A stretch of DNA of 10,336 nucleotides from assembly GCA_020630355.1 (NCBI GenBank), contig JAHDBO010000013.1:1-10336 (forward strand), in the 5' to 3' direction. The position numbers and the translations under genes are program-made. Numbering within the stretch: the first letter of the stretch is position 1; the number at the start of each line of letters is the position of its first letter. Positions 6,306 to 10,336 of the stretch are shown one piece after another. Origin of the DNA: Saprospiraceae bacterium. GTDB taxonomy: Bacteria; Bacteroidota; Bacteroidia; Chitinophagales; Saprospiraceae. The notes beneath the pieces are model-generated. The model was not told the origin of the DNA, made no database searches, and was given only the letters and a program-made list of their open reading frames with translations.

Positions 6306-7904
6306 TTATTCTTCCTTATACTCAAAAACAACTACCTCCTGAATCGTTGCCCGATGTCGGACAGGAATGGAATCAATCGTAATCCCTTTTACAGATGGGG
6401 AAATTGCTCTATTGATCAAATAAGCGGACTGCGGACTAAATTTAGAATACGCTCTTTTCAAAATCGCCCCTCTTTCCCTCGTAATGTAGTAAGAATTGGT
6501 TCTTTGCAGGTCATTATCCTTGTATAAAAACAATGGCTTGTCCTTGTATGCCTGCCCTAATCGGATGGACTCTTGGCGAATTAGATTTCCAAAGTCCTCC
6601 TCATTCCGCTGGGGCAAAACGAACCAGTTGAAACCAATCCGAAGTATGAGCAAGACTAAAACCAAGTGCAACAAAGTATTTTTAATATCATTATAAAAGG
6701 AATACAAGACAAGTCCGAGGACTAAAACGATTGCAATTGCCTTCAACCACCAGTAGGAAATATCATGTAGCATTGCTAAGAAAAACGGGACGAAAGCCCC
6801 TAGGAAAATGATGGAACTCAAGCCCAATAATAGGTATCTATTGATTTTGGGGTACAGAGGGTAAGATGTTTTGTATTCAAAATGCAAATGAATCAGTACC
6901 GCAAATAACAAGGGCAACAACATCAACAAATAACGAGGATAAACCTCTGGGGAAGTCCAGTAAATGGGAATATTGGCAACAAAAACCAGTGCACAATAAC
7001 TGATGAACCGGTCTGCTTGAAGCAGCGTAAAAATCCCTTTTCTAAAAAAATAAAAGACCATCAGAGTCCAAGGCAAAAAATGATAGCACTGCTCGAAAGG
7101 GAAAGAAAAGAGATGCCCGAAAGTTTCTCCCCAGCTATATTGAACGACGGTTCGCTTTGCTGATTCTGTAAAAAGAGCCGAAAAAACCGCTGACAAGTCA
7201 TTGTATTGATGATAAATAAAATAGTAGCCTCCAACAAGCATTAAGAAAAGTCCTCCTGCCAAAAAATGGCTAGGGAGGAATAGTTTTTTGAATCGTTTAT
7301 TATAAATGAGCCAAGCCAAAATCGTGAAGCCCTGAAAGACCAAGGCTGGAAGCCCTTTCATCAAAAAGCCCAGCACGGTCAAAAACCAAGAACCAAAATA
7401 CAACTTCGTATAATCTTGTTTCTCATATTGGTGATAAATCCAAAGAAAATTGGCAAACATCACCGCAGAAAAACAAATATCTATCAAGCCCAGCATCGAA
7501 TCCCAGAACAAGATGCGACCACAAGTGATGAGTGCGAAAGCGTTGATGAAGGCGATTTTTTGACCATATTTCTTTTTGAAAAAGACATAAATCATCCCAG
7601 CATAAGCACAAAGAAAAAAGACGGTCGGAAAACGGGCAGACCACTCGGAGTAATCACCGAATATTTTGAAAAAAACCAATAAAATCCAGTTGTAAAGCGG
7701 TGGTTTGTTGTAGTAATATTCCCCGTTGATGGTGGGTACGATGTAGTTGCCAGAGAAGTCCATTTCCATGGCTACTAGGGTGCGGATGCCCTCATCATCA
7801 ATAAAAGCAATCAGGCCAAGGTTGATTAAAAGAGCAGGCACAGCTAAAAGTAGTGCAAGCCTGTAAAGCCATTTTTCGGGGATTTTCCAACGCATGATTT
7901 CCAT
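6306..7904 (-). CDS. GT39/ArnT-like polytopic glycosyltransferase
   Basis: A 532-residue membrane enzyme of the GT-C fold (PMT/ArnT type) that should transfer a sugar from a polyprenyl-phosphate donor to an acceptor on the periplasmic side. Near the N terminus, after the first transmembrane helix, it has FIDDEGIRTLVAMEM (about 34-48), matching the DE-x-R loop with the catalytic acidic residues. GNYIVPTINGEYYYNKPPLYNW (about 52-73) then matches the ArnT-like KPPL-YW block. About eleven hydrophobic segments follow, with LMKGLPA near 181-187, and a soluble C-terminal part of roughly 100 residues. The acceptor (lipid A, glycan or protein) is unknown. It follows bshA by 24 bp on the same strand. 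I chose ATG 7902-7904; an ATG at 7893-7895 or an in-frame TTG at 7914-7916 are alternatives. Confidence 0.88.
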   Translation of the reverse strand: MEIMRWKIPEKWLYRLALLLAVPALLINLGLIAFIDDEGIRTLVAMEMDFSGNYIVPTINGEYYYNKPPLYNWILLVFFKIFGDYSEWSARFPTVFFLCAYAGMIYVFFKKKYGQKIAFINAFALITCGRILFWDSMLGLIDICFSAVMFANFLWIYHQYEKQDYTKLYFGSWFLTVLGFLMKGLPALVFQGFTILAWLIYNKRFKKLFLPSHFLAGGLFLMLVGGYYFIYHQYNDLSAVFSALFTESAKRTVVQYSWGETFGHLFSFPFEQCYHFLPWTLMVFYFFRKGIFTLLQADRFISYCALVFVANIPIYWTSPEVYPRYLLMLLPLLFAVLIHLHFEYKTSYPLYPKINRYLLLGLSSIIFLGAFVPFFLAMLHDISYWWLKAIAIVLVLGLVLYSFYNDIKNTLLHLVLVLLILRIGFNWFVLPQRNEEDFGNLIRQESIRLGQAYKDKPLFLYKDNDLQRTNSYYITRERGAILKRAYSKFSPQSAYLINRAISPSVKGITIDSIPVRHRATIQEVVVFEYKEE

Positions 7905-7928
7905 TTTGCCAAGCAAAGATAGAGAATC

Positions 7929-9077
7929 TTAAGTCACTTCTGCCCTATGTACCGTACGCTCCACGATATGTTTATAATAGGCTTCATATTTAGGGAGAAT
8001 CTGCTGAAGGTCAAACTGCTGTGCTTGAGCTAGGGCATTCTTGCGAAAAACGGCTAGTTTATCCTCGTTTTGAAGCAAATCGATTGCATTTTTCGCCATG
8101 TCATCCACATCACCTACATTGCTCGTATAACCAGTTTGACCGTGGATATTGACTTCAGGCAGACCACCCACGTTGGTTGAAATCACAGGCACTTCGCAAG
8201 CCATCGCTTCTAGGGCAGCCAAGCCAAAACTCTCGGAAGCAGAAGGCATAATAAACAAGTCTCCGATCGCCAACAGTTCTTCGACTGCGTCTTGTTTCCC
8301 CAAAAATCGAATCTCATGGCACAGCCCAATTTCACGACATAATCGCTCTGTCGTCTCCCGTTCGGGCCCATCTCCAATCAACAATAATTTACTGGGGATT
8401 TTGCGGTAGACTTTTTCAAACATTTTAACGACATCCTCCACTCTTTTCACCTTTCTAAAATTGGACACATGCACCAGAATGCGTTCACCATCAGGAGCAA
8501 TCAATTTTTTAAAATGATCTTTGTTCGTTTTGCGGAAGCGGTCAAAATCAATAAAATTATGAATGACTTCAATGTCTGTTTTAATATCAAAGGACTCAAG
8601 CGTCTGTTGTTTCAAGCTATGCGAAACAGCCGTTACCCCATCAGATTTATTGATCGAAAACTCTACGACAGGCGTAAAAGAGACATTGCGCCCTACCAAA
8701 GTAATATCCGTCCCGTGCAGTGTTGTAATAACAGGAATGTATTTCCCTTTCGTTAGCAATATCTTCTTTGCCAAGTAGGCCACGGTTGCATGAGGAATGG
8801 CATAGTGCACATGCAACAGGTCTAAGTTTTCGTATAGGACTACATCCACCAATTTACTGGCTAGAGCAGTATCGTAGGGAGGGTACTCAAAAAGCGGATA
8901 ATCCGACCCGCTCACCTCATGGTAGAAGATATTCTCATGAAAGGTAGTCAAACGAGCGGGTTGTCGGTAGGTGATAAAATGCACCTGATGCCCGTTGTTG
9001 GCGAGTCCTTTCCCTAGCTCTGTTGCCAGAACACCACTTCCGCCATAGGTTGGATAACAAACGATTCCTATTTTCAT
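7929..9077 (-). CDS. bshA: N-acetyl-alpha-D-glucosaminyl L-malate synthase BshA
   Basis: A 382-residue cytoplasmic GT4 (GT-B fold) enzyme. It joins N-acetylglucosamine from UDP-GlcNAc to L-malate, the first step of bacillithiol synthesis. It opens with MKIGIVCYPTYGGSGVLATELG, the BshA signature with the Gly-rich loop at 12-15. HVHYAIPHA (89-97), TTLHGTDITLVG (118-129) and the IEVIHNFID block (169-177) are typical of BshA within GT4. The C-terminal nucleotide-sugar site has SESFGLAALE, with the paired Glu282 and Glu290. Length matches the family. No bshB or bshC is in the window. It appears to lead a transcript with the GT39 gene 24 bp downstream and is divergent from the MerR gene across 265 bp. 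Some related GT4 enzymes have other functions, but the N-terminal signature makes BshA the clear choice. Confidence 0.95.
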   Translation of the reverse strand: MKIGIVCYPTYGGSGVLATELGKGLANNGHQVHFITYRQPARLTTFHENIFYHEVSGSDYPLFEYPPYDTALASKLVDVVLYENLDLLHVHYAIPHATVAYLAKKILLTKGKYIPVITTLHGTDITLVGRNVSFTPVVEFSINKSDGVTAVSHSLKQQTLESFDIKTDIEVIHNFIDFDRFRKTNKDHFKKLIAPDGERILVHVSNFRKVKRVEDVVKMFEKVYRKIPSKLLLIGDGPERETTERLCREIGLCHEIRFLGKQDAVEELLAIGDLFIMPSASESFGLAALEAMACEVPVISTNVGGLPEVNIHGQTGYTSNVGDVDDMAKNAIDLLQNEDKLAVFRKNALAQAQQFDLQQILPKYEAYYKHIVERTVHRAEVT

Positions 9078-9132
9078 AAACGATTTAATGAGAGCAGTTG
9101 TAAATTGTTAAAAAGCATCATTCTATTCTCGA

Positions 9133-9155
9133 ATTCAGCCTTTGATTCAGCCTTT
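9133..9155. repeat. Tandem direct repeat ATTCAGCCTTT
   Basis: ATTCAGCCTTT occurs at 9133-9143 and again at 9145-9155, separated by a single G, so the period is 12 bp. The two copies are identical. It could be a paired binding site placed upstream of bshA, or a small duplication. Confidence 0.6.
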
Positions 9156-9259
9156 TTTCATACTTTTCGGTAGAACTCTAAATAAAAGCAAATCCCTGAA
9201 ATTTGCAACTTGAACTTTTTGAGAATCAATCTTTTAAATTTTCAACAAAGAAAAGCAAA

Positions 9260-9267
9260 CAAACTTA
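9260..9267 (-). promoter_or_regulatory. Candidate -7 box for bshA
   Basis: The minus strand reads TAAGTTTG, an exact fit to the Bacteroidota TAnnTTTG consensus. An ATTG lies upstream but only 12 bases away, shorter than the usual -33 spacing. Use of this box would give a bshA leader of about 175 nt. Confidence 0.3.
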
Positions 9268-9280
9268 TAATCCATTAAAC

Positions 9281-9320
9281 AATTTTTACGTCATTCTGTT
9301 AAGCATGCAGTGTAAAAATT
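9281..9320. repeat. 9-bp inverted repeat just upstream of the MerR gene
   Basis: AATTTTTAC (9281-9289) and GTAAAAATT (9312-9320) are perfect reverse complements around a 22-base centre that includes the palindrome GCATGC (9303-9308). The second arm ends 22 bp before the start codon. This is a plausible operator for a dimeric or tetrameric MerR/CarH-like regulator, inferred from position only. Confidence 0.45.
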
Positions 9321-9342
9321 AAGCAGTTAAATTCTCTATACA

Positions 9343-10236
9343 TTGGCTATTTATTCCATAAGTGACTTAGAAAAACTCTCAGGCATCAAAGCCCATACCA
9401 TCAGGATATGGGAGCAGCGCTATGGCATCCTTAATCCCAAAAGAACGGAAACCAACATCCGTTACTACATGGACGAGGACTTGAAGTTATTGCTAAACGT
9501 TGCCTTGTTGAATCGGAATGGCTTTAAGATTTCCAAAATCGCCAAGATGGACGAAACAGAAATCATGGAGAAAGTGACCGAGATTTCTGAGGTCAACTTT
9601 GAGCATAATACACAGTTGGATGCGCTGACCATTTCTATGATTGAAATGGATGAGTACAAGTTTGATAAAATCATCACAACTAATATTCAACAACTTGGCT
9701 TTGAGCAGACAATGCTCCAAGTTATTTATCCTTTTTTAGAAAAATTGGGTTTACTTTGGTTGACAGGTTCTATCAACCCAGTTCAGGAAGCTTTTATTAG
9801 TTATTTGATTCGCCAAAAAATCATCGTTGCAATCGATAACGAAGCCTTTGTCACGGGGAATCAAGTAAAGAAATACATGATTTATCTCCCCGAAGGAGAG
9901 ATGCAAGAGCTGAGTCTGCTTTTCATGCATTATTTGCTGAAGTCCCGTAAAAACAAAGTCATCTATCTGGGGCAAAATATTTCTAAAACAGAACTGGAGG
10001 TCGCCCACAAAATTCACAAACCTGACTATATCTTCACGATGATCACAGAGCCATTGCGCAAAATTACCGTGCAGGATTATGTGGAGGACATTGCTAAAAC
10101 TTTCCCTGAATCTAGAATCTTACTTTCTGGATACCAAGTTGTCTCCAAGGGCATTGTCGCTCCGCCCAATGTAAGTCTTATCACGAGTTTGGGACAAACC
10201 ATCGAGTTTTTGAACGCCAATAAAAAGGTATCCTAA
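9343..10236 (+). CDS. MerR-family regulator with degenerate B12-binding (CarA/CarH-like) C-terminal half
   Basis: A 297-residue transcription factor. The MerR winged helix-turn-helix is clear at 1-70 (YSISDLEKLSGIKAHTIRIW, then EQRYGILNPKR). A CarH-type helical bundle and Rossmann-like cobalamin-binding fold follow at about 90-170 and 175-297. The B12 contacts are altered. The Wx9EH motif reads Trp139-x9-Glu149-Ala150, and the ExHxxG motif reads E186-M-Q188-E-L-S191, so both histidines are replaced. The later SxL and GG elements are also weak (TMI near 232, SG at 262-263). CarH-like proteins use B12 as a light sensor and often control carotenoid genes; this one probably works without B12. The start is TTG at 9343: an in-frame TAA lies at 9328-9330, no ATG precedes the conserved MAIYSI opening, and the only other option is an ATT. 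It is divergent from bshA. Confidence 0.9.
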   Translation: MAIYSISDLEKLSGIKAHTIRIWEQRYGILNPKRTETNIRYYMDEDLKLLLNVALLNRNGFKISKIAKMDETEIMEKVTEISEVNFEHNTQLDALTISMIEMDEYKFDKIITTNIQQLGFEQTMLQVIYPFLEKLGLLWLTGSINPVQEAFISYLIRQKIIVAIDNEAFVTGNQVKKYMIYLPEGEMQELSLLFMHYLLKSRKNKVIYLGQNISKTELEVAHKIHKPDYIFTMITEPLRKITVQDYVEDIAKTFPESRILLSGYQVVSKGIVAPPNVSLITSLGQTIEFLNANKKVS

Positions 10237-10336
10237 TTAATAAATTCCAGTCATCAAGCCAAATTCCGGAGAGGATTCTAAGTAGTAAAAATCGTTGAAA
10301 CGATTCATGTTCATTGATTGGATTACCCATCCTTAA
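10237..10336. other. 3' flank of the MerR gene with a short inverted repeat
   Basis: The last 100 bases hold no credible gene. AATCGTT (10290-10296) and AACGATT (10299-10305) form a perfect 7-bp inverted repeat with a 2-base centre. No T-run follows on either strand, so it is not a convincing terminator. A 25-codon minus-strand frame (10314-10237) crosses it, closed upstream by a TAA at 10335-10333. Confidence 0.35.

Larger units (their letters stand above)
9078..9342. promoter_or_regulatory. Divergent regulatory region between bshA and the MerR gene
   Basis: 265 bp of A/T-rich DNA without a credible ORF. It holds a tandem 12-bp repeat (9133-9155), a GCAAAT/ATTTGC hairpin (9188-9193 and 9201-9206, 7-base loop), a minus-strand TAAGTTTG box (9260-9267), a 9-bp inverted repeat (9281-9320) and a TTAAGCA direct repeat spaced 20 bp (9299-9305 and 9319-9325). 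A near-match plus-strand box TACTTTTC lies at 9161-9168. The repeats near the MerR start are candidates for autoregulation. Confidence 0.5.

Noticed and set aside
6158..6382. Plus-strand frame of 74 codons with PSLVREWLGEG
   Set aside because: It reads through a dispersed-repeat-like element and into the antisense of the GT39 3' end, so it is a typical spurious repeat-derived ORF.
7905..7916. TTG start extending the GT39 protein by four residues
   Set aside because: ATG codons at 7902-7904 and 7893-7895 lie just downstream, still ahead of the first transmembrane helix, and no conserved residues need the extension.
10237..10314. Minus-strand 25-codon frame ending MTGIY
   Set aside because: Codon pattern looks fairly natural, but an in-frame TAA at 10335-10333 stops it from being the tail of a longer gene, and nothing else supports a 25-residue protein.

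Overview
The window looks like ordinary chromosomal DNA of a member of the Bacteroidota. The reasons are the family signatures: a Bacteroidota-type type II topoisomerase A subunit, a short RRM protein with a Gly/Arg tail, BshA of bacillithiol synthesis, a MerR regulator opening with the phylum-typical KLSGIKAHTIRIWEQRYGI block, very A/T-rich intergenic DNA, and no clear Shine-Dalgarno sites. I cannot name the genus; a Saprospiria- or Cytophagia-like lineage is a guess. No rRNA, tRNA, CRISPR array, transposase or phage gene is visible.

Layout. (1) 6-917 (+) is an exported metallophosphatase of the UshA/5'-nucleotidase family that lacks the C-terminal nucleotidase domain. (2) 1019-1363 (-) is a small RRM RNA-binding protein, closed by a strong hairpin terminator at 951-997. 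(3) 1364-1672 is an A/T-rich divergent promoter region with several inverted repeats. (4) 1673-4273 (+) is the topoisomerase IV (gyrase-like) A subunit. (5) Four genes lie on the minus strand, in transcription order bshA (9077-7929), a GT39/ArnT-like membrane glycosyltransferase (7904-6306), a DPM/GtrB-like GT2 glycosyltransferase (6109-5153) and a YbhN/UPF0104-type membrane protein (5163-4285). The first two and the last two are tightly spaced pairs, separated by a 196-bp gap holding a dispersed-repeat-like sequence. (6) 9078-9342 is a divergent regulatory region. (7) 9343-10236 (+) is a MerR regulator with a degenerate cobalamin-binding C-terminal half.

How the genes may work together. The GT2 enzyme could charge a polyprenyl phosphate with a sugar, the GT39 enzyme could transfer that sugar to an envelope acceptor, and the YbhN-like protein may assist as a lipid-handling membrane protein. 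That is an inference from families and neighbourhood. BshA is the first step of bacillithiol synthesis and has no obvious mechanistic link to the downstream glycosyltransferases. I found no convincing novel multi-gene system. The most interesting points are the CarH-like regulator that has lost both histidines expected at the B12 site, the inverted and direct repeats just upstream of it, and the lipid-linked sugar module.
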